Assembly (NCBI RefSeq): GCF_002777965.1
Contig: NZ_NGVR01000023.1
Coordinates: forward strand, 248,001-312,000
DNA from: Proteus columbae
GTDB taxonomy: Bacteria; Pseudomonadota; Gammaproteobacteria; Enterobacterales; Enterobacteriaceae
Direction: 5' to 3'
Length of the DNA stretch: 64,000 nucleotides
The position numbers were made by a program, and so were the translations under genes. The notes beneath the pieces are model-generated. The model saw nothing but the letters and a program-made list of their open reading frames with translations, was not told where the DNA came from and searched no databases. How positions within the stretch are numbered: position 1 is the first letter of the stretch; each line of letters begins with the position of its first letter. Below are positions 34,808 to 44,970 of this stretch, piece after piece.

Positions 34808-36241
34808 TCATTGATTCTTTTTAGCACGAGATACTACGATTTTCGCTGTAAAAAACGCCATAAACGGCGTAAAAGCAAACACAATAAACAGCCAATGTGC
34901 AGCATTTTGCGCACCAAGAATACCTCCCGGATCCGTTAGTCCTGCCATATTAACTACAGTTCCTGAGATAGAGGCACCGACAGCTGTTGAAAATAATTGG
35001 ATAGTGGTAATGGATGTTGCTGCTTTTTGAGCTTCTTGTCCCTGAGAAACGTGTAACACACGAGTTAAATAATGGGGCCATGCCATACCAATTCCGGCAC
35101 CGGTAAAAAAGAGAGCGATGCAAATAATGATAATTTGTCCATAAGGTATGGTTAGAACATTAGAGATAAATAAACCAAGGATCACAATGGCTGAAAAATT
35201 AATCATGGGGCCAAAACGCATTAATTTCTGAGCCGTAGATTGTTTACTTGATGAAGATATAATGGCAGAGAAAGACCAACCCGCACCAACCAATGCCGCT
35301 AAATAACCTGAAAGCAGTGGGGTAATATTATGGATAATTTGCAAGAAATAGGGCACAAAGACTTCTGTTTGTACACTGATCCCTAATAAAGCCATGGTGA
35401 GATATATTGGTGCTAACGGCGCAGAAAAAGAAAATGTTCCTTTAGGAAATAAGCCATCATTTGATTTTTTATCAATATTGACTAACAGTAAAATAAAGAT
35501 AAAAGCAAATACAAAAGATAAGGCATTATATAAAATAACGTTATAAAGACTACCAATAGAAATAGATAATACAGCAAGCATTAATAAAATAAGCTGTTGG
35601 TAAGGTAATGGGGTTTTCGCGACGATATTATCGGCATTATTTTCGGTAGGAAGAATAGTAAATAATAAAATAGCGTAAGGAATACCTACAAATAAAATAG
35701 ACCAAAATGCACCGCGCCAAACATCATATTCAGCAAATATCCCGCCTAGTGCAGGGCCTAATAGTGTCGATATCCCCCACATGCTAGACATTAATGCCAT
35801 GGCTCTAGACCAAAGTGGTTGAGGAAACATGACACGGACTAAAGAGTAAGCAAGTGCCAGCAACATTCCTCCGCCAGCTCCTTGAATAAATCGCCCTAAA
35901 AGTAATATCTGCATTGAGGGTGCTGTTGCACAAATAACAGAACCTGCTAAAAAGCAAATTGTGGCAAAAAGATAACTATTGCGAGGTGCAAGTACGTTCA
36001 GTAATCGTGAAGTTAATGCTGAAGAGAGAATTGAAGCTAGAATAAAAACAGTAGTGTTCCAAGCATATAAATTAAGCCCACCAATATCACGCACAATTGA
36101 AGGTAGCGTTGTGATCGTAATATAGACATTAATTGCATGTAATGCGACACCTCCTGCTAAAGCAAGCGATTTTAGACTATTTTTTCCATGAAGAAGCATT
36201 CCCCAGCTCGCTTCTTCTTTTTTATTTACACTCCCCGACAT
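34808..36241 (-). CDS. MFS transporter, drug-efflux type
   Basis: 477 residues with about 12-14 hydrophobic helices. It resembles the DHA2-like drug:H+ antiporters: the stretch ITITTLPSIVRDIGG after helix 1, the FIQGAGGGMLLALAYSLVR block, and the motif C-like GPALGGIFAEYDVWRGAFW. The substrate is unknown. It is monocistronic, and the 136-base gap to the divergent serC holds its promoter. It is not part of the E. coli order at this place. Confidence 0.85.
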   Translation of the reverse strand: MSGSVNKKEEASWGMLLHGKNSLKSLALAGGVALHAINVYITITTLPSIVRDIGGLNLYAWNTTVFILASILSSALTSRLLNVLAPRNSYLFATICFLAGSVICATAPSMQILLLGRFIQGAGGGMLLALAYSLVRVMFPQPLWSRAMALMSSMWGISTLLGPALGGIFAEYDVWRGAFWSILFVGIPYAILLFTILPTENNADNIVAKTPLPYQQLILLMLAVLSISIGSLYNVILYNALSFVFAFIFILLLVNIDKKSNDGLFPKGTFSFSAPLAPIYLTMALLGISVQTEVFVPYFLQIIHNITPLLSGYLAALVGAGWSFSAIISSSSKQSTAQKLMRFGPMINFSAIVILGLFISNVLTIPYGQIIIICIALFFTGAGIGMAWPHYLTRVLHVSQGQEAQKAATSITTIQLFSTAVGASISGTVVNMAGLTDPGGILGAQNAAHWLFIVFAFTPFMAFFTAKIVVSRAKKNQ

Positions 36242-36377
36242 AAAACACTCCTAACCATTATTTTTATGCTCCGCATATTATGCGTTAGTTCACAATAATC
36301 ATTGCGCCAATTTAACGGGAATGATACAACCGATAAAGGTCATTTTGTAAAAACATATTCAGATAGGGTGAATTTGA

Positions 36378-37466
36378 ATGAGTCAGGTATATAACTTTAG
36401 TGCAGGTCCGGCTATGTTACCGGCAGAAGTCCTTCGTCGTGCAGAATTAGAATTATGCAACTGGCATGAACTTGGGCGTTCGGTTATGGAAATTAGCCAC
36501 CGCAGTAAAGAGTTTCTTGAGGTTGCTCATCAGGCAGAACAAGATCTTCGTGATCTTCTCAATGTGCCAGAAAACTACAAAATTCTTTTTTGCCACGGAG
36601 GTGCTCGTGGTCATTTTGCCGCTTTACCTCTCAATTTATTAGGCGATAAAGCAAGTGCTGATTATATTGATGGTGGTTATTGGGCTAAAAGCGCAGCCGA
36701 AGAAGCTGAAAAATATTGTTCGCCAAATATTATAAAAATTAAAACAGAAATTGATGGCAAAATTGGCGTTAAGCCAATGAAAGAGTGGCAATTAAGTGCT
36801 GATGCTGCTTATGTGCATTATTGTCCAAATGAAACCATTGATGGTATTGCCATTCATGAAGAGCCAGATTTTGATGACAGTAAAATTGTTATTGCTGACT
36901 ATTCATCTTCTATTTTATCTCAACCGATAGATGTTAGCCGTTTTGGTGTTATTTATGCGGGTGCACAAAAGAATATTGGTCCTGCGGGTTTAACTATTGT
37001 CATTATTCGTGAAGATCTATTAGGTAAAGCGCGCAAAGAAACGCCTTCTGTGTTTGATTATACTGTGCTTGCTGAAAATGATTCCATGTTTAATACACCA
37101 CCTACCTTCGCTTGGTATTTATCAGGTATGGTCTTTAAATGGCTGAAAGAGCAAGGTGGTTTGCAAGAGATGGCAAAACGTAACTATGAAAAAGCAGCGC
37201 TTCTTTATAGTGCAATTGATAATAGTGATTTCTATATCAATCGTATTGCTACAGAAAATCGTTCACTAATGAATGTTCCTTTCCAAATGTCTTCTCCTGA
37301 GCTGGATTCTGTATTCTTAAAAGAGGCAGAAGCACAAGGTTTAGTTGCATTAAAAGGTCACCGTGTATCGGGTGGTATGCGTGCTTCAATTTATAACGCA
37401 ATGCCATTGGAAGGTGTTCAAGCATTAGTTGACTTTATGGCTGATTTTGAACGTCGCCATGCGTAA
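36378..37466 (+). CDS. serC: Phosphoserine aminotransferase
   Basis: 362 residues. It starts [15 protein letters not shown], typical of SerC, with the PLP lysine in [18 protein letters not shown] and the [14 protein letters not shown] phosphate-binding block. It acts in serine synthesis and in the pyridoxal phosphate pathway. It is followed by a hairpin and then aroA, the conserved serC-aroA pairing. Confidence 0.97.
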   Translation: MSQVYNFSAGPAMLPAEVLRRAELELCNWHELGRSVMEISHRSKEFLEVAHQAEQDLRDLLNVPENYKILFCHGGARGHFAALPLNLLGDKASADYIDGGYWAKSAAEEAEKYCSPNIIKIKTEIDGKIGVKPMKEWQLSADAAYVHYCPNETIDGIAIHEEPDFDDSKIVIADYSSSILSQPIDVSRFGVIYAGAQKNIGPAGLTIVIIREDLLGKARKETPSVFDYTVLAENDSMFNTPPTFAWYLSGMVFKWLKEQGGLQEMAKRNYEKAALLYSAIDNSDFYINRIATENRSLMNVPFQMSSPELDSVFLKEAEAQGLVALKGHRVSGGMRASIYNAMPLEGVQALVDFMADFERRHA

Positions 37467-37480
37467 TAAATAAAATCTAG

Positions 37481-37517
37481 AATAAGAAAACCTGCTTAAA
37501 ATACAGGTTTTCTTATT
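37481..37517 (+). terminator. Terminator/attenuator between serC and aroA
   Basis: AATAAGAAAACCTG (37481-37494) and CAGGTTTTCTTATT (37504-37517) form a perfect 14-bp stem with a nine-base loop. A similar element limits read-through to aroA in E. coli. Confidence 0.8.
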
Positions 37518-37663
37518 CATTCAATATTGAAGATGTTAATAATTAAAATTGAATTATCGAGTATAAAATTAATAAATAAAAGTATAAGTACCTAAATGAT
37601 TCTATATTTAATTAAATAGCATCCCCACTTAATTTACTTGTCTATTGGAGTTTTTACCTGTTT

Positions 37664-38950
37664 ATGGAATCGTTAACATTACAACCTATCGCTCATATCG
37701 AAGGTGTTATTAATTTACCAGGATCAAAAAGTGTCTCTAACCGCGCGTTGTTATTAGCGGCTTTAGCTAAAGGTAAAACTCGTCTAACCAACTTATTAGA
37801 TAGTGATGATATTCGTCATATGCTTAATGCATTAAAAGCGTTAGGTGTGCAATATCAATTATCAAATAACAATACGGTATGTGATATTGAAGGGCTAGGG
37901 GGAGAGTTTAAAACAAATTCACCATTAGAGCTCTTTTTAGGTAATGCAGGTACAGCAATGCGCCCATTAGCGGCCGCATTAAGTCTTGGTGAGCACGATA
38001 TTATTCTTACGGGTGAACCTCGTATGAAAGAGCGTCCAATTGGGCATTTAGTTGACGCTTTACGCCAAGGTGGCGCAAAAATTGACTACCTTGAACAGAC
38101 GAATTATCCGCCAATTCGCTTATGTGGTGGTTTTTTAGGTGGTAATGTTGCGGTTGATGGAAGTGTTTCTAGCCAATTTTTGACTGCATTATTAATGGCT
38201 GCACCATTAGCTGAGCAAGATACGATTATCACTATTAAAGGTGAATTAGTGTCAAAACCATACATTGATATTACCTTAGCATTAATTAATACCTTTGGTG
38301 GAAAAATTGAAAACCAAGACTACCAACGCTTTGTTATAAAAGGTGGGCAGCAATATCAATCACCACAAAAGTACCTTGTAGAAGGCGATGCTTCGTCTGC
38401 TTCTTACTTTTTAGCCGCTGCTGCCATTAAAGGTGGCACTGTACGAGTGACAGGTATAGGTAAAAATAGCTTACAAGGGGATATTCATTTTGCTTCTGTA
38501 CTTGAAAAAATGGGTGCAAAAGTACGCTGGGGTGATGATTATATTGAGTGTGAGCGTGGAACGTTAAAAGGCATTGATATGGATATGAATACTATCCCTG
38601 ATGCAGCAATGACCATTGCTACCACGGCACTTTTTGCAGAAGGCGAAACGGTTATTCGCAATATTTATAACTGGCGCGTAAAAGAAACTGACCGATTAGC
38701 GGCAATGGCAGCAGAGTTACAAAAAGTCGGTGCGATAGTTGAAGAAGGGCACGATTACTTAAAAGTAACGCCACCAAAGCAGTTAACTACTGCGGATATC
38801 GAAACTTATAATGATCACCGTATTGCGATGTGTTTCTCGCTGGTGGCGCTTTCAGATACGCCAATTACTATTCTTGATCCAGGATGTACCGCAAAAACCT
38901 TCCCTGATTATTTTGATAAGTTAGAAACGCTTTCTCAACGTACTAATTAA
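37664..38950 (+). CDS. aroA: EPSP synthase (3-phosphoshikimate 1-carboxyvinyltransferase)
   Basis: 428 residues of the shikimate pathway enzyme. The start [14 protein letters not shown] agrees with E. coli, though the GGAG site is about 13 bases away. Class I features include [36 protein letters not shown] (the unaltered, glyphosate-sensitive form) and [17 protein letters not shown]. It makes EPSP from shikimate 3-phosphate and PEP. It is followed by a strong terminator. Confidence 0.97.
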   Translation: MESLTLQPIAHIEGVINLPGSKSVSNRALLLAALAKGKTRLTNLLDSDDIRHMLNALKALGVQYQLSNNNTVCDIEGLGGEFKTNSPLELFLGNAGTAMRPLAAALSLGEHDIILTGEPRMKERPIGHLVDALRQGGAKIDYLEQTNYPPIRLCGGFLGGNVAVDGSVSSQFLTALLMAAPLAEQDTIITIKGELVSKPYIDITLALINTFGGKIENQDYQRFVIKGGQQYQSPQKYLVEGDASSASYFLAAAAIKGGTVRVTGIGKNSLQGDIHFASVLEKMGAKVRWGDDYIECERGTLKGIDMDMNTIPDAAMTIATTALFAEGETVIRNIYNWRVKETDRLAAMAAELQKVGAIVEEGHDYLKVTPPKQLTTADIETYNDHRIAMCFSLVALSDTPITILDPGCTAKTFPDYFDKLETLSQRTN

Positions 38951-38992
38951 TGTGAAAATCATTAATTAAAATGAGTCAAAATTAAATCAGTT

Positions 38993-39040
38993 AAATCGGC
39001 AGTATTGGACTTTTTGAAGAACAATACTGCCGATTTTTTA
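38993..39040 (+). terminator. Terminator of aroA
   Basis: AAATCGGCAGTATTG and CAATACTGCCGATTT form a 15-bp stem, then TTTA. The rest of the 314-base gap to cmk is AT-rich and carries the cmk promoter region. Confidence 0.88.
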
Positions 39041-39146
39041 TTGTAATTAGATTAATTTTTCTAAAAAATACATTATCTTGAAAAAATAATATTAAATAAG
39101 ACTCTTTAGTGCTTATCTGCTTGTTTCTTCCTATACATTGTATGCG

Positions 39147-39152
39147 TATAAT
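39147..39152 (+). promoter_or_regulatory. Candidate -10 box upstream of cmk
   Basis: TATAAT, 112 bases before cmk. No matching -35 at 16-18 bases was found, so the call is tentative. Confidence 0.4.
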
Positions 39153-39264
39153 GTCGCGCATATATTAATACTGTTTTTCTCTGTTTGAACACACTATGCC
39201 TATTATATCAATGTAATAAGAGCAACAAATACAGAAATGCAGTGCCCACGAAAAGGAGAAACTC

Positions 39265-39951
39265 ATGGCGGTTATCGTCCCTGTTATAACTGTTGATGGG
39301 CCTAGCGGAGCAGGTAAAGGAACATTATGCCAAGCACTAGCGAAAGCGTTTGGCTGGCATTTACTCGATTCTGGCGCTATTTATCGTGTATTGGCATTAG
39401 CGGCTTTACATCACCATGTTGATATCACCTCAGAAGATGCTTTAGTACCCTTGGCTGCAAATTTGGATGTGCGTTTTATTCCTAATGAGAATGGCTTGAA
39501 TGTCATTCTTGAAGGTGAAGATGTTTCAACTGAAATTCGAACAGAAACAGTTGGGAACACAGCATCACAAGCTGCGACTTTTCCTCGTGTAAGAGAAGCA
39601 TTGCTGCGTCGTCAGCGCGCATTTCGTACAGCGCCAGGCTTAATTGCAGATGGTCGAGATATGGGCACAATCGTTTTCCCTGATGCCCAAGTGAAAATAT
39701 TTCTAGAAGCGAGTGCAGAAGAGCGCGCGCGTCGTCGCATGTTACAGTTGCAGGAAAAGGGCTTTAATGTTAACTTTGAGCGCCTTTTATCCGAGATAAA
39801 AGAACGCGATTACCGTGACCGGAATCGTGCTGTTGCGCCACTTGTTGCGGCGAAAGATGCATTAATTCTCGATTCTACAAGCTTGTCTATTGACGAAGTC
39901 ATTGAAAAATCGTTGACTTATGCTAAAAAAAATCTGCAATTATCAGCGTAA
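39265..39951 (+). CDS. cmk: Cytidylate kinase
   Basis: 228 residues. Walker [10 protein letters not shown] at 12-20 and the CMP-binding block [22 protein letters not shown] with ERARRR are present. It phosphorylates CMP and dCMP. The GGAG site precedes the ATG closely. It is upstream of rpsA, as in E. coli, and probably contributes transcripts to it. Confidence 0.96.
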   Translation: MAVIVPVITVDGPSGAGKGTLCQALAKAFGWHLLDSGAIYRVLALAALHHHVDITSEDALVPLAANLDVRFIPNENGLNVILEGEDVSTEIRTETVGNTASQAATFPRVREALLRRQRAFRTAPGLIADGRDMGTIVFPDAQVKIFLEASAEERARRRMLQLQEKGFNVNFERLLSEIKERDYRDRNRAVAPLVAAKDALILDSTSLSIDEVIEKSLTYAKKNLQLSA

Positions 39952-40011
39952 TTAATTTTTATTTCGTTTATACTAGGTAATTATCAAAATCGGGTTGACG
40001 TGTTAATGAAA

Positions 40012-40124
40012 ACACAACAATGCCCGATGACCTTGTCACAAAGGATGTAACGAGGTATGTGAAACAACCCCATTCGGCCGGATGCTAAATGGACGTTAAT
40101 TAAATTTACTTGAAGATCATTAAC
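40012..40124 (+). promoter_or_regulatory. rpsA translation initiation region
   Basis: The leader lacks a proper Shine-Dalgarno; only GAAG stands before the ATG. It carries GGA motifs in AAAGGATG, CCGGATGC and ATGGACG. The E. coli rpsA leader has the same traits, folds into hairpins and mediates autogenous repression by S1. Folding here was not computed. Confidence 0.6.
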
Positions 40125-41798
40125 ATGACAGAATCTTTTGCTCAACTCTTTGAAGAATCCCTAAAAACAATCGAAACTCGTCCTGGCGCTATCGTTCGCG
40201 GCGTTGTAGTTGCTATCGATAAAGACGTTGTTCTGGTTGATGCAGGTCTGAAATCAGAATCTGCTATTCCTGTAGAACAATTCAAAAACGCTCAAGGCGA
40301 ATTAGAAATCCAAGTGGGCGACGAAATTGATGTTGCTCTGGACGCGGTTGAAGATGGCTTCGGTGAAACCGTTCTGTCTCGTGAGAAAGCTAAACGTCAC
40401 GAAGCGTGGCTGATGCTGGAAAAAGCTTACGAAGAAAACGAAACTGTTGTTGGTATCATCAACGGTAAAGTTAAAGGTGGTTTCACTGTTGAACTGAACG
40501 GCATTCGTGCGTTCTTACCAGGTTCACTGGTAGACGTTCGCCCAGTTCGCGATACAACTCATCTGGAAAACAAAGAGCTTGAGTTCAAAGTCATCAAATT
40601 AGACCAAAAACGTAACAACGTTGTTGTGTCTCGTCGTGCGGTTATCGAATCTGAAAACAGCGCAGAACGCGATCAGTTATTAGAAAACCTGCAAGAAGGC
40701 ATGGAAGTTAAAGGTATCGTTAAGAACCTTACTGACTACGGTGCATTCGTTGATCTGGGCGGTGTTGACGGCTTACTGCACATCACTGACATGGCTTGGA
40801 AACGTGTTAAACACCCAAGCGAAATTGTCAATGTTGGCGACGAAATCACTGTTAAAGTCCTGAAATTCGACCGTGAACGTACTCGCGTATCATTAGGTCT
40901 GAAACAACTGGGCGAAGATCCATGGGTAGCTATCGCTAAACGTTATCCAGAAGGTACTAAACTGACTGGTCGTGTAACTAACCTGACTGATTACGGTTGT
41001 TTCGTAGAAATCGAAGAAGGCGTTGAAGGTCTGGTACACGTTTCTGAAATGGATTGGACTAACAAAAACATTCACCCATCTAAAGTTGTTAACGTTGGTG
41101 ATGTTGTTGAAGTTATGGTTCTTGACATCGATGAAGAACGTCGTCGTATTTCACTGGGTCTGAAACAGTGCAAATCTAACCCATGGCAGCAGTTCGCAGA
41201 AACTCACAACAAGAACGACCGTGTTGAAGGTAAAATCAAGTCTATCACTGACTTCGGTATCTTCATCGGTTTAGACGGCGGTATTGATGGTCTGGTTCAT
41301 TTATCTGACATTTCTTGGAATGTTGCAGGTGAAGAAGCAGTTCGTGAATACAAAAAAGGCGACGAAATCGCTGCTGTAGTTCTGCAAGTTGATGCTGAAC
41401 GTGAACGTATCTCACTGGGCGTTAAACAATTATCAGAAGATCCATTCAATAATTACCTGTCTGCTCACAAAAAAGGTGCTATTGTTTCTGGTAAAGTAAC
41501 TGCTGTTGACGCTAAAGGCGCAACTGTAGAATTAGCTGACGGTGTTGAAGGTTACCTGCGTGCTTCAGAAGCTTCACGTGACCGCGTTGAAGATGCAACT
41601 CTGGTTCTGAATGTTGGCGAAGCTGTAGAAGCTAAATACACTGGCGTTGACCGTAAAAACCGCGTTATCAACTTATCTGTTCGTGCTAAGGACGAAGCAG
41701 ACGAGAAAGACGCTATCGCTTCTGTAAACAACAAAGAAGAAGTTGGTTTTTCAAACAACGCTATGGCTGAAGCTTTCAAAGCAGCTAAAGGCGAATAA
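40125..41798 (+). CDS. rpsA: 30S ribosomal protein S1
   Basis: 557 residues from ATG 40125 ([13 protein letters not shown]); the frame open to 40110 adds five residues without support. Six S1 OB-fold repeats are recognisable, several with the motif [22 protein letters not shown] or a variant. The protein unfolds mRNA and docks it on the 30S subunit. Codon use is strongly biased to the highly expressed set, unlike the AT-rich genes around it. Confidence 0.98.
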   Translation: MTESFAQLFEESLKTIETRPGAIVRGVVVAIDKDVVLVDAGLKSESAIPVEQFKNAQGELEIQVGDEIDVALDAVEDGFGETVLSREKAKRHEAWLMLEKAYEENETVVGIINGKVKGGFTVELNGIRAFLPGSLVDVRPVRDTTHLENKELEFKVIKLDQKRNNVVVSRRAVIESENSAERDQLLENLQEGMEVKGIVKNLTDYGAFVDLGGVDGLLHITDMAWKRVKHPSEIVNVGDEITVKVLKFDRERTRVSLGLKQLGEDPWVAIAKRYPEGTKLTGRVTNLTDYGCFVEIEEGVEGLVHVSEMDWTNKNIHPSKVVNVGDVVEVMVLDIDEERRRISLGLKQCKSNPWQQFAETHNKNDRVEGKIKSITDFGIFIGLDGGIDGLVHLSDISWNVAGEEAVREYKKGDEIAAVVLQVDAERERISLGVKQLSEDPFNNYLSAHKKGAIVSGKVTAVDAKGATVELADGVEGYLRASEASRDRVEDATLVLNVGEAVEAKYTGVDRKNRVINLSVRAKDEADEKDAIASVNNKEEVGFSNNAMAEAFKAAKGE

Positions 41799-41816
41799 TT
41801 TAAGTTATTAACGGAA

Positions 41817-41840
41817 GGCAACGTTAATCGTTGCCTATTT
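41817..41840 (+). terminator. Hairpin between rpsA and ihfB
   Basis: GGCAACG and CGTTGCC form a 7-bp stem around TTAAT, then TATTTAT. Probably a partial terminator of rpsA. Confidence 0.6.
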
Positions 41841-41862
41841 ATCGGTAGTTTAGGGAGGTAAT

Positions 41863-42150
41863 ATGACCAAGTCTGAGTTAATCGAAAGACTTGCAGGCCT
41901 ACAATCTCATCTTTCGGCTAAGACGGTTGAAGAAGCTGTAAAAGAAATGCTTGATCATATGGCTGATACTTTAGCTGATGGTGAGCGTATCGAAGTCCGC
42001 GGATTCGGCAGTTTTTCTCTACACTACCGTGCGCCGCGTACGGGTCGTAACCCGAAAACTGGTGATAAAGTAGATCTGGAAGGTAAATACGTTCCACACT
42101 TTAAGCCAGGTAAAGAGTTACGTGACCGTGTAAATATTTATACGGAATAA
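41863..42150 (+). CDS. ihfB: Integration host factor subunit beta
   Basis: 95 residues of the HU/IHF fold: [14 protein letters not shown], then [28 protein letters not shown] with the DNA-intercalating Pro in the arm, and [13 protein letters not shown]. With IhfA it bends DNA at specific sites in recombination, replication and transcription. GGGAGG precedes the ATG. It lies downstream of rpsA as in E. coli. Confidence 0.98.
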   Translation: MTKSELIERLAGLQSHLSAKTVEEAVKEMLDHMADTLADGERIEVRGFGSFSLHYRAPRTGRNPKTGDKVDLEGKYVPHFKPGKELRDRVNIYTE

Positions 42151-42191
42151 TAACTCCTGTCGAAATGGCACGATGTTAGTTAACTTTCTCA

Positions 42192-42219
42192 AAAACGGTG
42201 CTTAGGTGCCGTTTTTTTA
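42192..42219 (+). terminator. Terminator of ihfB
   Basis: AAAACGGTGC pairs with GTGCCGTTTT using two G-U pairs, followed by more T. Confidence 0.75.
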
Positions 42220-42562
42220 TTACTAATTGTTATGACTTTTAGTGTATTTTCTGCTCCCTAATCTTCTTCAATCTCTAATCTCTAATTGATTGATTGGCTC
42301 TATTTACTTTATCCCACTAGTACCTACCTTTCTTGCTTCTTCTTTACTACTGTATTCTGCTTTAGTTGTAATTTCTCTATTTAATTACCTATATCACTTA
42401 GTTGTTTTGTTTTTTACGAGTGTCTTCTCAAAATTTATTGTATGTAACAAGAAATCCTTTTCTTTTTATAAAGTATCGCTAAAAAATGACCTAAAAGCCT
42501 TTCTTTAATTAAATTATAACATCATGATATTTAAAGAATGATTGAAGGTAAGGATACTGAAA
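42220..42562. other. T-rich intergenic region before comEC
   Basis: 343 bases rich in T on the plus strand. A 72-codon hydrophobic frame at 42290-42508 has no ribosome site and its composition reflects the T-rich DNA, so no gene is called. Presumably it holds the comEC promoter. Confidence 0.4.
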
Positions 42563-44932
42563 ATGATTTTATTGAATCGTATGATAAATTTGTTTGAGTT
42601 AGAGGTAGTATCAATAAAACGGAAGTGCTTTCATTCAGCCTATTTTCAAAAACTCTATTTCACAAAGCTAACTTTAGATAATATTGCTTTAGCTATGGTA
42701 TTAGGTTGTTTACCGTTATTAGTTCAACATACACTTTTTAGCCAAACTATTTATTCTATTATTATTTTTATTGCATTATTTCTATTATTTATTCCTTTTT
42801 GCTCATTCCGATTTTTAGCGATATTTCTGTTTTTCTGGGTTTATTCGAATATGACTGCGTCATCGTTAATGACGAGAACTGAACAGTTTGCTGATAATAT
42901 GGTAATACTTGAAACCAAAGTTATGGAATATCGCCAATTAACAGATGGTAATATTATTATCAAAATACCTATTACGAAAAAAATGCTATTTTCATCATCT
43001 GTTTATGCTAACGTGTATTGGCGAAACCCGCCTAAAAATATAGCAGTAGGACAATATTGGAAGTTTAAAATTCAATTTAGAGCTGTACATAGCTATTTAA
43101 ATGAAGGTGGATTTGATAGCCAAAAGTATGCTGTTTCTATGAAAGAAACGTTAACGGGTAAAGTGATGACAGCTAAGTTTATCCGAGATGATATGTCACT
43201 GCGTACTCAGCTTATTCAGACAATTTCAGCTTATTGGCAAACTGCAAAAAATAAAGGTGAAATTATTGCTTTAGTCTTAGGTGATAAACGATATATCGAA
43301 CCTGAAAAAAAAGATCTCTATATGAAAACAGGGATTGCACATTTAATTGTGATATCGGGTTTACATATAGGTTTAGCCGCCTTTGCTGGTTGGGTTATTG
43401 CAAGAGGTATTCAATTTCTTTTTCCTATCAGATGGATTAATCCACAGTTCCCATTAGCCATAGCCTGGCTGTGTGGTGTCTTCTATGCTACGTTATCAGG
43501 TTGGGGAATACCAGCAACAAGGGCTGTTATTGGATTAACGGTTTGGGTGGTTTTACATTTTGGGAACCGATTATTTTTACCTTGGCAATGGGCACTTTGG
43601 AGTGCTGCACTCATTCTTATTGTTGAACCTCTTTCTATACTTTCAGCCAGTTTCTGGCTTTCATTTTCTGCTGTATTCGCCATTATTTTTTGGTATTGGA
43701 TGTACCCATTAAAAACTAAATATAATCATAAAAAGCGGTGGTTTATTTTAAGATTAGTACATTTACAATTTGGTTTATTAATTATTTTATTACCATTTCA
43801 ATTATATTTATTTAATGGTGCTAATTTTTTTAGTTCTATTGTTAATTTATGGGCTGTTCCTGTGATTTCTTTTATTTCAGTACCATTAATAATGTTTGGC
43901 TTATTGACATTTTTTCTCCCGTTTTTACAACCGATAATTTGGTATTGGGTTGATCTTTCTATTAGTCTTGCTTTTTGGGGTGCTCCATTATTTTTACCAT
44001 TTTGGCAAGATAGTGGCGCTATTCCTTTATTATTAGGATTTTTAGGAATTGGTATTATTTTAATCATCAAAATGTCATGGTGGCGTCATCATTTTGTTTG
44101 TATTGTGGCTATTGCTACAATTTTATATTGTGAGTTAGTAGCTTCTACACATTATCAATGGCGAATGTCTATGCTAGATGTTGGACATGGTTTGGCGGTT
44201 ATTATTGAAAAAGAAGGAGAGGCGATTATTTATGACACTGGAATACGTTGGAAAAGTGGTGGTTCAATTGCAAAAAGTGTCATTATTCCTTATTTAAAGA
44301 GTCATCGACTTAAACCAGTTGCATTGATAATTAGCCATGATCATCTTGATCATACGGGGGGAATTAAAGATTTAATAAAAGCTTATCCTGATTTAAGCAT
44401 TCGTAGTAGTTTTGACGATCCTTCACATTTACCTTGCTTAAGTAATAAATCATGGCAGTGGAAAGAGCTTCAATTTGATGCATTATGGCCACCAAATAAA
44501 TCATTCTCCCCGAAGAATAATCAATCTTGTGTGATTAATCTCAGCGATGGTAAACACAATATTCTTTTGACTGGAGATATAGAGAAAGAAGCTGAAGCTC
44601 ACTTAGTAAGAGTAAAAAAAGAACAACTGAAAGCAGATGTTTTACAAGTTCCTCATCATGGTAGTCAAACATCATCCACATTGATGTTTATTCAAGCCGT
44701 ATCACCAAAAATTGCACTCGTTTCTGCTGCTCGTTATAGCCCTTGGCGTTTACCTTCTGATAAAGTACATCATCGCTATAAAAAAGAAGCTATTAATTGG
44801 CTAACAACCTCTATTAGTGGGCAAGTTTCTATCGAGTTTAATCAAGATAATATTGATGTATTTACCTATAGACGAGATATTTTACCTCGTTGGTATCATC
44901 AGTGGTTTGGTGTTTTGACGTTTCCCGAGTAG
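42563..44932 (+). CDS. comEC: ComEC/Rec2-family DNA channel protein (YcaI)
   Basis: 789 residues from ATG 42563, preceded by AAGGA at 42550; the frame reaches 42542 and other ATGs follow, so the start is approximate. There is an N-terminal OB-like domain, then the ComEC competence membrane domain with many helices (GIAHLIVISGLHIGLAAF). A C-terminal metallo-beta-lactamase domain carries SHDHLDHTGG and the later LLTGDIEKEAE and VPHHGSQTSS. In competent bacteria the protein carries single-stranded DNA across the inner membrane. In enterobacteria it is present, but natural uptake is rarely shown. It lies upstream of msbA. Confidence 0.92.
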   Translation: MILLNRMINLFELEVVSIKRKCFHSAYFQKLYFTKLTLDNIALAMVLGCLPLLVQHTLFSQTIYSIIIFIALFLLFIPFCSFRFLAIFLFFWVYSNMTASSLMTRTEQFADNMVILETKVMEYRQLTDGNIIIKIPITKKMLFSSSVYANVYWRNPPKNIAVGQYWKFKIQFRAVHSYLNEGGFDSQKYAVSMKETLTGKVMTAKFIRDDMSLRTQLIQTISAYWQTAKNKGEIIALVLGDKRYIEPEKKDLYMKTGIAHLIVISGLHIGLAAFAGWVIARGIQFLFPIRWINPQFPLAIAWLCGVFYATLSGWGIPATRAVIGLTVWVVLHFGNRLFLPWQWALWSAALILIVEPLSILSASFWLSFSAVFAIIFWYWMYPLKTKYNHKKRWFILRLVHLQFGLLIILLPFQLYLFNGANFFSSIVNLWAVPVISFISVPLIMFGLLTFFLPFLQPIIWYWVDLSISLAFWGAPLFLPFWQDSGAIPLLLGFLGIGIILIIKMSWWRHHFVCIVAIATILYCELVASTHYQWRMSMLDVGHGLAVIIEKEGEAIIYDTGIRWKSGGSIAKSVIIPYLKSHRLKPVALIISHDHLDHTGGIKDLIKAYPDLSIRSSFDDPSHLPCLSNKSWQWKELQFDALWPPNKSFSPKNNQSCVINLSDGKHNILLTGDIEKEAEAHLVRVKKEQLKADVLQVPHHGSQTSSTLMFIQAVSPKIALVSAARYSPWRLPSDKVHHRYKKEAINWLTTSISGQVSIEFNQDNIDVFTYRRDILPRWYHQWFGVLTFPE

Positions 44933-44970
44933 AATGTCCGGCTAATTATTAAAAGTTTGGTAATGTATAT

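Noticed and set aside
42290-42508. 72-codon hydrophobic frame between ihfB and comEC
   Set aside because: No ribosome site, T-rich DNA gives Phe, Leu, Ser and Val by composition alone, and no family is recognisable.
43483-44070. Minus-strand frames antisense to comEC
   Set aside because: They are antisense shadows of the comEC membrane domain.
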